Assembly: GCA_904063045.1 (NCBI GenBank)
Contig: CAJFCJ010000007.1
Coordinates: forward strand, 616,819-680,818
DNA length: 64,000 nt
Reading direction: 5' to 3'
Source: Dimorphilus gyrociliatus
Taxonomy: Eukaryota; Annelida; Polychaeta; Dinophilidae
Shown: piece by piece, positions 47,103-59,582 of the stretch
Layout of the letters: each line of letters opens with the position of its first letter
Position numbering within the stretch: the first letter of the stretch is position 1
The notes under the pieces: model-generated
Told to the model about the DNA's origin: nothing
Database searches by the model: none
Seen by the model: only the letters and a program-made list of their open reading frames with translations
Program-made: the position numbers and the translations under genes

Positions 47103-49912
47103 TTTCCTCTTTAAATTCAAGTCAATCACTCGAAATTAAATATTCAAATTGTCGTAATGGTTCTTTCTTATAAAATGTAAACATTTGTCAGCAGTCACGG
47201 GTATGCTTGCTGAATGTTGTCGAAAATGTTACACGCTTGTTGATTGGATGACCTTCAGAGTCAATCACCGCAAATCTTCAAGTTCAACCAATGAAAAGCC
47301 CTTTGACATTTCAAGATTGACTTCCGTTGCGGGAAAGAATCGAAAAATTCTAGCAATTTGAATGTTCATGTACATACAATCAGGAAAATCCAAATATGTT
47401 TTGAATAAAATGTTTGAAAGTTGCAAGCTTTATTTGCCTAAATCCAATATCATAATCGATCTAATGAATAATATTACAAATAAGCAAAGTAAACTTGATA
47501 AATTCGATAATTAAAACTAAGATGCGTGAATATTCTTGGAAATCGACCAATTTACGGTAAGCTAATTATTCATAGATCAAAGAATCTGGGCAATCAATAT
47601 TTAATCCAGAATATTCTGAAATCAAATCAATAATTTATAATTAAATTTTCGTATTAGAAGCTGAGAAATAAAAAATTCATTGGTGAATGAGTCACTCACA
47701 TAAATACCATAACCTAACGATAAACAACAATGAAATTCTATCTAAATAGAACACCTAAAAAAAAGAAAACAACTTTCTTATTACGCAATAAAAATTGCGT
47801 TATTAATTTCAAGTATAAATTTTATACTATGACATTTATTGAATCTAATGAGGTAAGAAAAAAATGACGTACTGTAATACAACATTTTTTTTTAATGAAT
47901 AAAGATCATCTGTTATTGATAAAAACGTTTTCATTTCGGTTTAATTACGTTTCAAAGAAGAATCGATGTTTAAAATTAATCGTTTTTTATCTTATTCCAA
48001 ACGTTATTTTATAACAGACAGTAATTTTTTCATAAAATACTAATATAACTATTTATTTCCAAGTTAAAAATATACAAAGTGTAATAAATAAACAAATAAG
48101 TAAAATATATAATATTTCATAATATTTAAATATATTAATATATATGCATATTTATGTAAATTAGTCTAATCCACACCTGTTGAATAATTGTTTTATAAAA
48201 TCGTTAAAATATCTTTTGTAAATTGATTAATGTGCTTTTTCTTTTTTTTAACTAATATCTAACATTTTTATTTGTATTTTTAGGTTATACTGTATTATAC
48301 TTATTAATAAATGAGATAATACTCGATAAAAAAGGTCATAATTGAATGGGAATAAGGGCAGAAGTTGTGATTTCATTCGTTATAATATTCTACTCATTAC
48401 AATTACATTAACTTATAGATGAAGTTTGTAAATAATTTAATTAAAAACTATCTGGGTGTGTCATTCATATCTATCATTATAGATCATTTATTTCCTTTCC
48501 ATTTTCTACCATATATAATTAACATTATTAAACTTTCTTGGTAGTATTTTGCCTTATTCTAGGAATTTTAATAAAACGCATGAATTTTTTAAATAATTAA
48601 TTAATTTATAACGAATGGTTAATTGGTTTTTTTTTCTTTTCCTTTTCAGTTTCATTGCCAAGTTTATCGAGTGTTTTTTATCATATTTTACAAGAAATCT
48701 GTATTGAGGAAAGAGAAGAGAAAACCAATCTTTAAGATAATCTTTTGATTAAACTTTTTTCTCCTATTTTTTCTAGGAAGAACTTTCAAAGAGATCTAAT
48801 CTCTTCCATGCCGTTGAATCGAGAGCATGACAAACTTTACATTATCGATCAAGCAATATCTGTCGATTCATTACAAAATTCCACAAAAAAGTAGAAAATG
48901 TACATGTTCATTAAGAGAGTTCTTTCCCTCTCTATCTATTAATCAAACTAATTTCATTCCAGTTTTGTACAAAAATTCTCCCAAAAGGAAAAAAATGATA
49001 AAAGGAGATAAATTATACGTTTGTCTGTATTTACAATGATAAAGTAAATTTTTCTATTGGGGTAAATACGAGTATGGTAACGAGGAATTAGTTAATGAAG
49101 TCAGCCTCCTTTTTTTTTAGCTGTGATAGAGTTGAAAGGTATTTCACCTCTTGCATTAAGTGCTAAATGGAGCGAATGGAAGCGCAATTTTGTAGATATT
49201 AAGGGCTTAAGAATGCTTTCAATATTAAATAATAGACGTCAGAAATGGCGGATGATTTAGAAGGAAAGTCTTTATTGCAAAGTAGGCTACAAAAAGCAAC
49301 GATTTGTATTGGATTGAACAATTGCAAATTTCGACTTTTCTTGATTTGTTTCGGATAGGTTTTTCAAATGAAAGGGCTTAGAGCATATCGTCTTAAAAGC
49401 CTTACACGAAGAATGGTCGATTAACACGCGAGGTTGTTTATCCTATATGGTCAATAAATAATAACCTCGATATGACTTTAGAAACGTTTTAGTTTCCAAT
49501 CTTCAACCTTAGATTTGCTACTAAATCTTACTATCGACTCTATCAATTTATTGATAGTTTTAAGGGCAATTTTGAAAGAGAACCCTGAAAAGTATTAAAA
49601 CCAAAACCAGATGAAGGTGGCAGAGACCTTTGAATTATTTTTGTCGAGCATCTAAAAGAGACAGCTTACATTCGTTCGATGGCAATCGGAAGATTTAAGA
49701 ATTAAGACCGGAAATCAGTTTGACAAACAATCTAAGATCAGTTTAGAGTTGCATTATCTAAAAGCAAGGCAGTCTAGAACGTGACTGTAACATATTTTCG
49801 TTTAAGTACTTTATTCGATTTTTTTAGCTGCTTTGAATACAATAACACATGAAAGGAAAATGGTTAGAATGAATAAAAGATACGTTAAAAATTAATTCGG
49901 CAACGAAAGCGT
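47103..49912. other. 2.8-kb AT-rich intergenic region, no gene seen
   Basis: It contains the CLEC16A promoter at its left end, and the 3' UTR of the calmodulin-like gene at its right end. An imperfect hairpin at about 47785-47809 (ACGCAAT / ATTGCGT around AAAA) and long T or A runs are visible. The 70-codon ORF at 48827-49039 has no support. Confidence 0.5.
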
Positions 49913-50554
49913 CTATTTCGCAAACCTCATGATCCTGGCGAATTCTTCAAAATTAATACGGTTATCACCATCCTTATCGGCAACTGACATCATTTTCCTG
50001 ATTTGTTCTTCTGTAAAGTCCTCGCCCAACTCCCTCATAACTTGTCGTAATTCTTTTGCTTCTATATAACCGTCGTTATCCCTGTCGAACACTTTAAAGG
50101 CGTCTCGAATCTCTTGATCCTTACCTACAGGCTCCTTGAACGTATTCGCCATAATTACGACAAACTCATCAAAGTCGATAGCCCCGTTTTCTGACGTACA
50201 AGATAAATTAAATAGGAAGAAAAATCTAATGGTATAAGAGTAAATAATAAATAAATTTTTCTTACTGTTCTTATCTACACCTTTGACAATGGCTTTTGCT
50301 GTTTCTTCATTGGCAGAACGTTCATTTATACCGAGGAAAGTCATCATTTCCGCTAATTCATCTGATGTGATTTCACCGTTACCATCTTTATCGAATCGTT
50401 TGAAGATATCCCTTAAATCTAAAACAGACAATGAAAACACATTACAACCTATCCAAAATTATTACTATCATATTCCATAATCATCTATACCGTCTAAATC
50501 TTCCAAACTACTCTTTGATCCCTTATTAAACTTCTTTTTGGCAAATTTTAGCAT
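49913..50554 (-). CDS. calmodulin-like four EF-hand protein (isoform from exon 1b)
   Basis: This is a cytosolic calcium sensor or buffer of the calmodulin / troponin C group. Exons 50554-50491, 50418-50266 and 50190-49913 are in frame and give 164 residues. A basic N-terminal extension (MLKFAKKKFNKGSKSS) precedes four EF-hands with loops DKDGNGEITSDE, DKNKNGAIDFDE, DRDNDGYIEAKE and DKDGDNRINFEE. Loops 1-3 have the standard residues; in loop 4 the usually invariant glycine at position 6 is Asn, which may weaken calcium binding. It ends IMRFAK rather than the calmodulin tail. An alternative upstream first exon in the same phase is described separately. Neighbour of another calmodulin relative 0.6-1 kb upstream on the same strand. 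Confidence 0.88.
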
Positions 50555-50800
50555 TGCTTACTCTGCAATATTTTTTTACAGAATGAAGTAATGGCTCTCC
50601 TCCACTCTAAACAATCTTCAATTAATTAAGAAAAAGCTTAGTTACAAAATAATAAAATAAAGGAACGCTAGGGAAGAATAGAGTAGGCAATGTTAAGACT
50701 TGTTTTAATCGTATATTTCTAGTTGTCAAGATTAATAGCTGCCACAATTTATTTAAACCGATTAAGACGAATATAAATAATTCTAACATAATTTATTAAC

Positions 50801-50867
50801 CTTTGAACGTTTTAAAATCTAGTTCATGGTTCATCATCAGTTCCAATTCTTCATAATTCAAATCCAT
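50801..50867 (-). CDS. alternative first coding exon (1a) of the calmodulin-like gene
   Basis: ATG at 50867 opens 67 nt encoding MDLNYEELELMMNHELDF and a few more residues, ending at a GTTAAT donor in phase 1. That is the same phase in which exon 1b ends, so either can splice to the shared exon at 50418: F-K-D-L-R from 1a, D-L-D-D-L-R from 1b. 1a would replace the basic extension by an acidic helix that resembles the helix before the first EF-hand of troponin C. Transcript evidence is not available from sequence. Confidence 0.5.
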
Positions 50868-51375
50868 AATGACTTTAGGAGAAATTTTCGTCCTTCGTGT
50901 GTAGTAAACAACTCATGACTACAAACTAGTTTTTTTGAAATTCCGGTGCATTAAGCCTTTGTCCCCGTCTTTTTTAAAATCAATTTTCTATCGAATAGAG
51001 CCTCGATATAAATCGATTGACCCCAATTAATATTGATTGAACGTTTGAAAGTAATAAAATATAAAAAAAGAGAAACAAAAAAAAGAAACAAAAAGAACTC
51101 TATGTTAATGAAGTAGTATTAATCTATAATAATAATAAAAGACTACATACGGAAATTGAAACTTAAAGCAATATATACATTTTTATGTATAAAACATACA
51201 AAAATGTATAAATATATCCTCTTTTTGTTTAGTTCTCTTTAATGTACATTTATTATTAATTGAATTATCTTATCTTGTTTTACGATTAAAATATGTAAAA
51301 TTTCGAATGGAAAAATGAAAAATATGTTTCATATGTAAAATTTCAATTCGGTAAATTTTTGTTTTTTCTTTATCA

Positions 51376-51455
51376 TTTTTCTTCATCTTCATAATTATCA
51401 TTATGATTATCATCACCATCATCACCTTCTTCATCGTCTTCATCATCATTATCAT
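51376..51455. repeat. (TCATCA)n-like microsatellite
   Basis: An imperfect tract of CATCAT, CACCATC and ATTATCA units, just 3' of the calmodulin paralogue. It produces a spurious Met/Lys-rich open frame on the minus strand. Confidence 0.8.
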
Positions 51456-51505
51456 ATATATATAAATACATATATATATTATCTACAGAGCTCTTTGTTT
51501 TCTAA

Positions 51506-52285
51506 TCATTTTGTCATCATCATCTTAACAAATTCTAAAACAAATAAAATGTATGCTAATTTAGTCCATGTCTAAAAAATATGGTTAGATTTAATTACCT
51601 TCATAATTAACGCGACCATCTCCGTCCAGATCGGCTTCTCTTATCATTTCATCAACTGTAAAGGGTGCGTAACTAGGACATTAAATTTTTGTAGTTGCTA
51701 AATAAAATAAATCTCTATTGACAATATATAATATTTAATAGCAGTTTGCATATGGAGAAAGCAGTAAGAACATTTACATTCCCTGCTCTTCTACATATAC
51801 GTGTATGTACATGCATTTTAATGAATAATTTATTATTTATTAACGATAAGTATAGACTAAATCTTTTTGAAAATTTAAACAATATATCCGTTAAGTTACG
51901 CCCCTTCATCATCCGTTAATTTCTCTCCTAATGTTGTCATGACGTGCCTTAGCTCGGCTGCGGAAATATAACCGTCGCCGTTCTTATCAAATACCTTAAA
52001 AGATTCCCTCAATTCCACTTCTTCGTCAACGGGATTCTTCATATTTCTCGCCATCATGTGTATAAATTCCTCGAAATCGATACTTCCGTTGCCGTCAGCG
52101 TCGACTTCGTTGATCATGTCCTTTAGCTCCTGTTCGGATGGATTCTGGCCGAGCGATCTCATAACAATTCCTAATTCCTTCGAAGATATATAACCGTCGC
52201 CGTTCTTGTCGAAGAGACTAAAAGCCTCTTTAAAGTCTTCTATTTGTTCTTCCGTCAGTTCCGGATATTCCTCCTGTTTATTCAT
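51506..52285 (-). CDS. calmodulin paralogue with a short insertion before EF-hand 4
   Basis: This is a calcium sensor of the calmodulin family. Exons 52285-51900, 51672-51599 and 51534-51506 give 162 residues (calmodulin is 149). EF loops [36 protein letters not shown] and [12 protein letters not shown] are all canonical, and stretches such as [29 protein letters not shown] and [17 protein letters not shown] are nearly calmodulin-identical. The N-terminus is extended by several residues (MNKQEEYPE). The only exon 1-2 junction that uses GT-AG and keeps frame adds GAYAPFT between TDDE and VDEM. The tail is MMMTK instead of MMTAK. Divergence elsewhere suggests a paralogue rather than the animal's conserved calmodulin. 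Confidence 0.88.
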
Positions 52286-52745
52286 CGTTGTCTGGCCGTA
52301 ATTTGACTAAACTATCCTACTATTAACTATAATTACAGACAATTTAACAAAAAAAAATGGAAATAGAGAAACTTAGCGACAGTGTTTTTCCCTTTTTCCT
52401 ATTTTTATTACGATAATGATAATATCCTTAATGCAAATCACCTTTCTTATCTTATGCAACAGAGAGAGAGATAGATAGAGAGAGCACATCTTTCCATATG
52501 AATACAAACACATACTAATCAATGCTAAAAGCAACTTACCATATTTATTAGTTTGTTTGTTTTCTCATCTGATTGCTTTTTCAGAGCCTATGTATAAGCG
52601 GCCCGTCTCTGCATTAATACTGTACATTAATGCTAACCGCCAGTAATTATAGGGATAGTATCATATGCCGTAAAATATTCGATATTTATTGATGTGTTTT
52701 AAAAACCTTTTTTATAAATTAGTATATCGTGAATATTTTATGCGG
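52286..52745. other. spacer between calmodulin paralogue and POLA1
   Basis: About 460 bp. A (GA)n/(GATA) run is at about 52460-52482. It should contain the calmodulin-paralogue promoter and the POLA1 3' UTR. No ORF. Confidence 0.6.
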
Positions 52746-55700
52746 TTAACGAGTAAACTGTTTGGCAGAGCTCAATAAATGCAAACCAGAAAAGAGTTTG
52801 TACAAATCGACTTCGGCGTAGGCGCTCTTCTGCAACTGCTTGTCAACGTGAGCTCGTAAGGCGTTCAGCGATCTCTGGGCGTCGCCTCGCTCTTGCATTA
52901 GTCGGCTCGCTCTCATCATTTGCTCGGTGTTGAGGGCTTGTTTACCCTTTTCCAGGTCGAAGATGTGGCGGTAGAAACAAAGTTGATCGTATAGTTGTTT
53001 GTCGCTATACTGTTTATTCATATTGTTTATAATAACATATATATATATATATATATTTAACCTTTAGATATTTATTTATTTATTTTAATAACAAACCTCA
53101 ACTTTTAGTATTCCATGGCCACAAACGTTACAAATAGGTGCTCTACCAATATTTAAAGTAACATTTCTTGTTCTTGCTTCGCATACCGGATCATCGCATT
53201 TCAACCAACCAGTATAATACTTATTAATGTGACGCCTCATCTCTATTGTCAGCTTATTCTTTATAATATTTACGTAACAGTCTTTGTACAAGGCCTCGCC
53301 ACATTCTTCGTTGCGACATTGGGCAAGAGCGAACGTCAAGTCAGAATCCTAATAAAAGCGAGAATAAATAGGCAAAAAGGGTTTCATATCCTTCCTTAAT
53401 CAAATTTTACAGGTGATCACTTACCTTACTGTTCTCAGAAACATATAAACAACTTTCTAGGCAATTAACTGTAGAACATTTAAAACATTCGAAAGAGAAA
53501 CGTTGGCAATCTTTAAACCTTTCCGCATCGCTTAGTTGCGTTATAAAGCCTTCGTCTTCGGTCGACCTTTCTTGATTATATTTGTGTTTAAAGTTACTTC
53601 CATCTAGACCAAGACATTCTGCAATCCTAACAGCATCGGTTCCCTCGATTGGATCACAAAGCCTACTAACAACTGGGTGAACTTGTTGAGCCAAGTAGTA
53701 ATTTTTATCTATATACGTAAATGAGCGAATAAAGATAAGAAAAAGGATGCAACTTCCCTAGTACTTATGTTATATTGATTAAGCTAACCTAATTTCAAAT
53801 TATCTTCCTTAGCTAATTCGTCTGGATGATATGCTCTCTCACTATGAGAGGTAGATGTTCCATCCTCGCAGATAACGTAAAACACCGTATCACCACCCCT
53901 AAGTTTTTTCCCACTCTTTGCGTTTATTCTCAAAGCCACTTGGACATGTGCCTGATGCTTCTTATCTGGGTAATCTTCCGGATTTTTAGCCAATTGCTAC
54001 GTGGAAAAATTATAAATATGACTTGCATTATTAACAATTGTCTAGCAATAAATTACTTTCGTAATGAAAAACTGCTCTACTCCAATTGAATCATTTCGAA
54101 CTTTTTCTGCTACAGAATAGAGTTCAGTATGAATATTTTCGACTATCTCTTCCTTAGATTTTCCGGATAGTATCTCAGATACAGCGAAACTAGGAAAGGG
54201 AAAAAATAATCAAAAAAATGATAAAAAATTGAGAAGAGAATAGGGAAAAAATAATAATGATAATAAAAGAGAGAAATACAATGATTATTAAGACGTTTTA
54301 TATCAGTTAAAACGTAATTAACCTACTTTCCAACAGTTTTAGCTAATTCGCACCAATCTCTTCTTACAATATCTAAGCCCTTCAACTCTTGTTTTGTGGT
54401 AATTTCCCCATTCTTTCCAACAGTTGCTACTAAAGCCGCATATTTTTTCTTCTTTAGCAAAAGCATTGACTTAAAAAGTCCGTCAATGTCGATTTCGAGC
54501 AATTTGTAGTGCTTATTTACTTCGTTCTTTACTCTTAGTCCAACTTTCATTACGTCTTCGTAATCGATAGAATTTGTATTAACCATAATTGAATCAGTAT
54601 CTCCATAGATAACTTCTAGATTCATCTAATTTATATAATAATCATTTAAATTAGTGGGAAATAAAAAGAAAAACAAGGCAAGAAAAGTTTAATTACTAAC
54701 ATTTGTTACCAAATCTTTAGTTTTCAGAAGAATCTCTCGGCCTTTACTTGTAATTAGTGAGGCCAACGGTTTAGCGTAAAACCTGGAATTGGAAAATCCA
54801 AGGCAGCCGTACATTGAATTGGCAGTTAATTTTAAAGCCTTTTGTCTTATATCATATTGTACGTATAAATCCGAATTAGGATCAGTTTTCTTCATTAACG
54901 CTTTAACATCTCGCCTACTGTGAACAAGCTTTCGTATTTCGGTAGGTAGAATACCAGTCTCAGAATCGGATGGCGGGACGTCTGGTATAAATTCTTCATC
55001 GTCAATACTCTTTTCACCATTTCTTTCAATTGTCGTAAAACAAATATTATATTCTTGAATAATCGAAGGATATAGTGAATTAAAATCCAATAATAAAATA
55101 TATTTGTCATAAAATCCTTTCTTTGGCTCTAAAACAAGACCCCCAGTATAAGCTGGCTTTCGACGACCTTGCTGACCTTTCCGTTTAGTTGTATCAAGAT
55201 GCATTTCACCTTCATCATCGGATAGATGATTCTAGTAAGCGAAGAATATTTTTCAGATTATAAAGATAATTTATATGCGTTATGTAGAAAAGCTAACAGT
55301 AATTTGTTGTTTCTTTCCATAAAATTTATCAGGAACAATAAACTGCCTTTCGTGAAAAGCATGCAAAAGCAAGAATTCGTTTCTTTCCGATCGACCGCCC
55401 AACATTGTTCGTGCCTTTTAGAGAGAATAAGAAAAGGAGTGCTGCGAATGAACGACTAAAAATCTTTAAAAATATTTACCATTAAATTTCCGCACACATT
55501 TGTTATTTGTAAGGCTAAAGGCAAGATATTCAATTCATACATTATTCTTAATATGAAACTAGAGTCTCTTAGAGTAACCTCTATCATATTTAGAATGCTT
55601 ATAGATTGACTGTTCAGAGAATGGGAAACAGAATAAGATTATTTTGATAAGAAAAAAAAAATACAGACTCAAAAGCCTTTTTCACTTCATTCGGATCTAT

Positions 55701-58700
55701 GGAAATTCTCGATTCCTTTAGGATCGAATTTGTTAGTTCATTAAGATCATAGCTTCTTAAACGTATAAGCTCTTTGGCCGAAACCATAACGTCGCAAAGC
55801 AAACGACCGCTAATTAGAAATTAAAAAGAAAATAGTGTATGACAAAACAATAAACAAGTTTTTACTTATTCAGATGCAATCATCTAGTTCTTTTACTAAC
55901 CTACAAATCCCTACGGCACCAGTGGCTTTCCCATGTAAATGCTAAATAGCAAAGAATGAGGTTAATTACAATAGGGAAAATGGACAATTATAATCTACTA
56001 CCATAATTTTAGGTGGTACCGATCTTTTCAATCTACCTAAACGAGACCAATGTGGTACTTTTAAAGTTGTTGTACGGTTTAATATAACATCTAAATCATA
56101 TCCAGCGATGTCGTGACCCTTAAAATGAAATAAGGTCAGTTGGTGACTTTTAACATAAAAAATAAAAAATCTATTAGGAAATTAGACTCTTATTTACTTA
56201 CAACGATAACATCCGGATCAATTTTAAAGATTCGAGCAAGAAGATAACTTAACAGACCTCTCTCAGTGCTAACATACTCAATATTAATACCTCTTTTATC
56301 CCTTTGCGATACAGCCTTAAAATCGAACGGTAAAATGCAATCATTTGGTTTTGTAAAAGCTGTTAAAGATAAAACATTTATAAGTGTTTATCATGAAATA
56401 GGTGCTTGTATATAAATTAATATACCGCAAAAATGCTCTTGAAAGTGTTCTTTTGGAGGTGGTTTATCTAAACTAAATTGTTTCTGAATTAAACAAGATG
56501 CAGCAAGAACTTCATTCTGATGAGTTTTCGGATTCGGAAGAGTTCTAACATTCAATGTTAAAACAATTAACGGAGGGGATGATATTGAATCAGAGCATAT
56601 TTTTATAAAATCTGGTTTCTGGATAGTTGCTTCAACTTTACACCATGAAATTGATACGCTACTTGTTTCTGTTTGTTTTTTTTTTTACAATTAACCTCTA
56701 TTAATAAAGTATCGTATAACTTTATTGAATGCTATTACCAGAATGAGATATATCGAGCCAACAGGGTCCTTTTAATCCTCTATCTAGAACAAGCTGTTCT
56801 AAACTAGAAGTATTAGTTCCAAAAGCACAAATGAACGTTTCTCCAGATATATTTTGGGGTAATTTTGGGTAATCAGCCTAAAATTTTTTTGTATATTATA
56901 ATTAGATATTATATAATATACTAATAAGATTTCTTACTGAATATCGAACTTCAAAATATTCAGCTTCTGCTGGAACTCCTGCTTTTTCAAATGCATACTT
57001 TTTCGGTGTTTTCTATTAAAATTTAGAATCAATTAAATCAATTTAATTAGTAAACTGAATAAAAGTGGAAAAGCAGTTAATTGTATTACTTTTGATTTAA
57101 ATTCTTTTATCTTGTATTTATCGGCTATTGAATTAAATTCTTTATAAATATCATTAAAAGAAACGTCCTCGTCTAGTTCTGTTTTCGTTTTTGTATCGTA
57201 TTTCTATGTAAATTAAAGTTTTTGTTTATAACTATTATTATATATTAATTGTATGTCATAAAACCTTTGAACGTGGTAATAAGAATAGTTGTCTTTCAAT
57301 ATTCTTTACTGTAATACAGCAACTGACATATCTGTTATCCTTTTGTATCTTACCAAACAGATAAATCAATCCTGAAAATGCGTTTTCAAAACACTCAATT
57401 AGATATTTAGTCTGAGACAAAGAAAACGAAAATTTACCTGGATGTTTCATTTGGTCTTCGTAGGCGTCAAACCAATATAATCTTATTATATTTTCACCAG
57501 CTTCGTTAGTTAAGGTGGGAAGCGAACCATTATCAGCTACAGTTTCCATTTCTTTTTCGGTATCTTCTGAACAACTCTTCCACATAGAATGATCAATATT
57601 ATTATCGGAAGAAAATGTCAACGAACTTCAAAGATAATTAATAAAGAAAATAAAGGTTAATAATAGTTCAAACAAATTATTTTAAAATAGCATACTTCAA
57701 TTTTGGTTCAGCTTTTACTTCGACTTTCTTTTCAATAACTTCTTCTTTGTTCACTTTTTTTGGACTTCTTGGCTTTATATCATCATCAATTGGTTCCATA
57801 CTAGCACATACTTCATTAAAATCATCATCATCATCTGGTATTTCAATGCTATAAATTCGCATTAAATTTAAATTGACATTTAGAAGTAGTGTAATAAATA
57901 TATTGATATATTGAATATTTCTTACCATTGTTTTTGAATTGTTTCAGCAGGTTTTTCTTGTTTTATTTCTATTTTTGGCCTCTTTGGCTTACTGATAAAC
58001 GGGTTAGATTGCCTGGAAAGTGTTAATTGAAGTAAGTAATTCGCTTATAAATTACAGCTATCTTACTGTTTTTCTCTTAGAACTGAGGTAGGTGTTTTAG
58101 GTGTAGAGTCGTGTTTGATTTCCGACATTAAATTTTCCAGGACATCGTCCTCATTAACAGTCTCTTCTTTCTTTTTTCGTTTTTTCACAGAACTCGATAC
58201 AGCACTTGCTAAAAACATGCGTTTGATATCTCCCGTTCCCTTAGGTGTTGGGGTAATTGTACTAGATCCTTTCTTATTCTTACTCTGATTGCCAGCATTT
58301 TCTATTGAACATGTACAGAATAAGCAAAAAATTACAGTAAATATTATTTACAAACTTTGCTTTTTCGAAGATTTTGAATTTAGTGTATCGTCCACATCTT
58401 CGTCAAATATTTCTCTTCCATCTTCAACATATCCACAACCATCTAGAAGTTTGAAAGTAAACTTATATTGAACGTGAAAATATAAATTAGAAAGTTGTCA
58501 AACCGTCATCTACAATCCAGTCATCATTTTGACGAGATTGAACAATGTTTGAATAGGTTTCTTCATCAACATAATCATAGACATTATCTGGATCGCTATC
58601 TTCATCCTAAAGTTGTGTTTTACAAATTAAAATACTCTACTTTTAGATGTTTAAATTTAAATAAAAAAAACATGTTATCTTCACCTCCGAAAACCTTCTT

Positions 58701-58931
58701 TTTCCAGCAGCTTTAAGTTCCTTAAACTTTCCTAATGCGGCTAATCTACCACTTTTATCTTTCTTCTGTCTTCTTGATCGGCCACGAGCAAGTGATTCTA
58801 ATATTAAAGAATACAAGCATTCAAAATCTATCTTAAGCCTACTGCTACTGTCATAATTTCACAAGTAGCTTGCATATTCATTCACTAAATTAATAAAATA
58901 TAGCACCTGAGTTTGTATCATTTTCCGCCAT
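52746..58931 (-). CDS. POLA1: DNA polymerase alpha catalytic subunit
   Basis: This B-family replicative polymerase extends RNA primers made by primase. It is split into about twenty small exons with introns mostly 50-100 bp. The first nine were traced: 58931-58907, 58797-58685, 58606-58504, 58442-58356, 58301-58067, 58012-57926, 57848-57696, 57625-57438 and 57371-57265, all in frame. The N-terminus has the family GRSRRQK, DDWIVDDDG and [12 protein letters not shown]. Later come [39 protein letters not shown] and [12 protein letters not shown]. Catalytic motifs are [19 protein letters not shown] (A), [20 protein letters not shown] (B) and YGDTDSIM (C), all intact. Two C-terminal zinc-binding cysteine clusters (53085-53694) and the closing [14 protein letters not shown] follow. 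The last exon is 53021 or slightly earlier to 52746. Confidence 0.96.
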
Positions 58932-59582
58932 TTTGCTGGAAAGCGCGGGAATGAAATATGATTTAGGCCAAGTTTACGTAAACGAAGAGAAGTCTATATT
59001 AAACTTATATGTAATTTATATGTTATATTAATAAATAAGTTTAAGAAATAATTAAATAAAATTATTTTTAAGAGACATAGTTTATTTTACGTTTAAAAAA
59101 TTTTTGCAAAGAACTGTAGACCGGATGTGCCACTTTTCTTTTTTCGAATTGGCGCGCACAATCTAACACGTGAGGGATTTTTTCAATATGTATTGAAAAA
59201 TGAATACAAATTAGTCTTGAGTGAACTTTAAATGTGCTGGTGAAAATTATTACATAATAAACAATTAAAAATAGAATGTCGAACAAGACCTTAAAGTTGG
59301 TAATTCAATGTTTACTTGACCGATAGAAAGGTGAAAGGAGTGGGTAGTTTCTTTCGCTGATTAATAACAGTGTTTATCCAATTTTTGCATTTTTTGTATC
59401 AAATATCACATGTTAAACAAAGGCACTAGTGAGTTAATTTTTTTATTATGAAAATTTAATCAAAGTATCTAATATGATACAAGACGTTAAACATATATAT
59501 GTATATTTATTATTATGCATAGAAAAATATATGATAATGTAAAAATAGTTCATAAGTTTTACAATTAGGAATGTTTATATCC
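58932..59582. other. intergenic, POLA1 promoter side
   Basis: About 650 bp between the POLA1 start and the 3' end of the next minus-strand gene. No ORF with coding character. TTCCCGCGCTTTCC-like sequence immediately before the ATG (about 58935-58952, minus) contains a TTCCCGCGC core resembling an E2F site, which would suit a replication gene; this is an inference from the motif. Confidence 0.4.

Noticed and set aside
47785-47809. Imperfect hairpin ACGCAAT / ATTGCGT
   Set aside because: Only about eight pairs in very AT-rich sequence; such structures are expected by chance.
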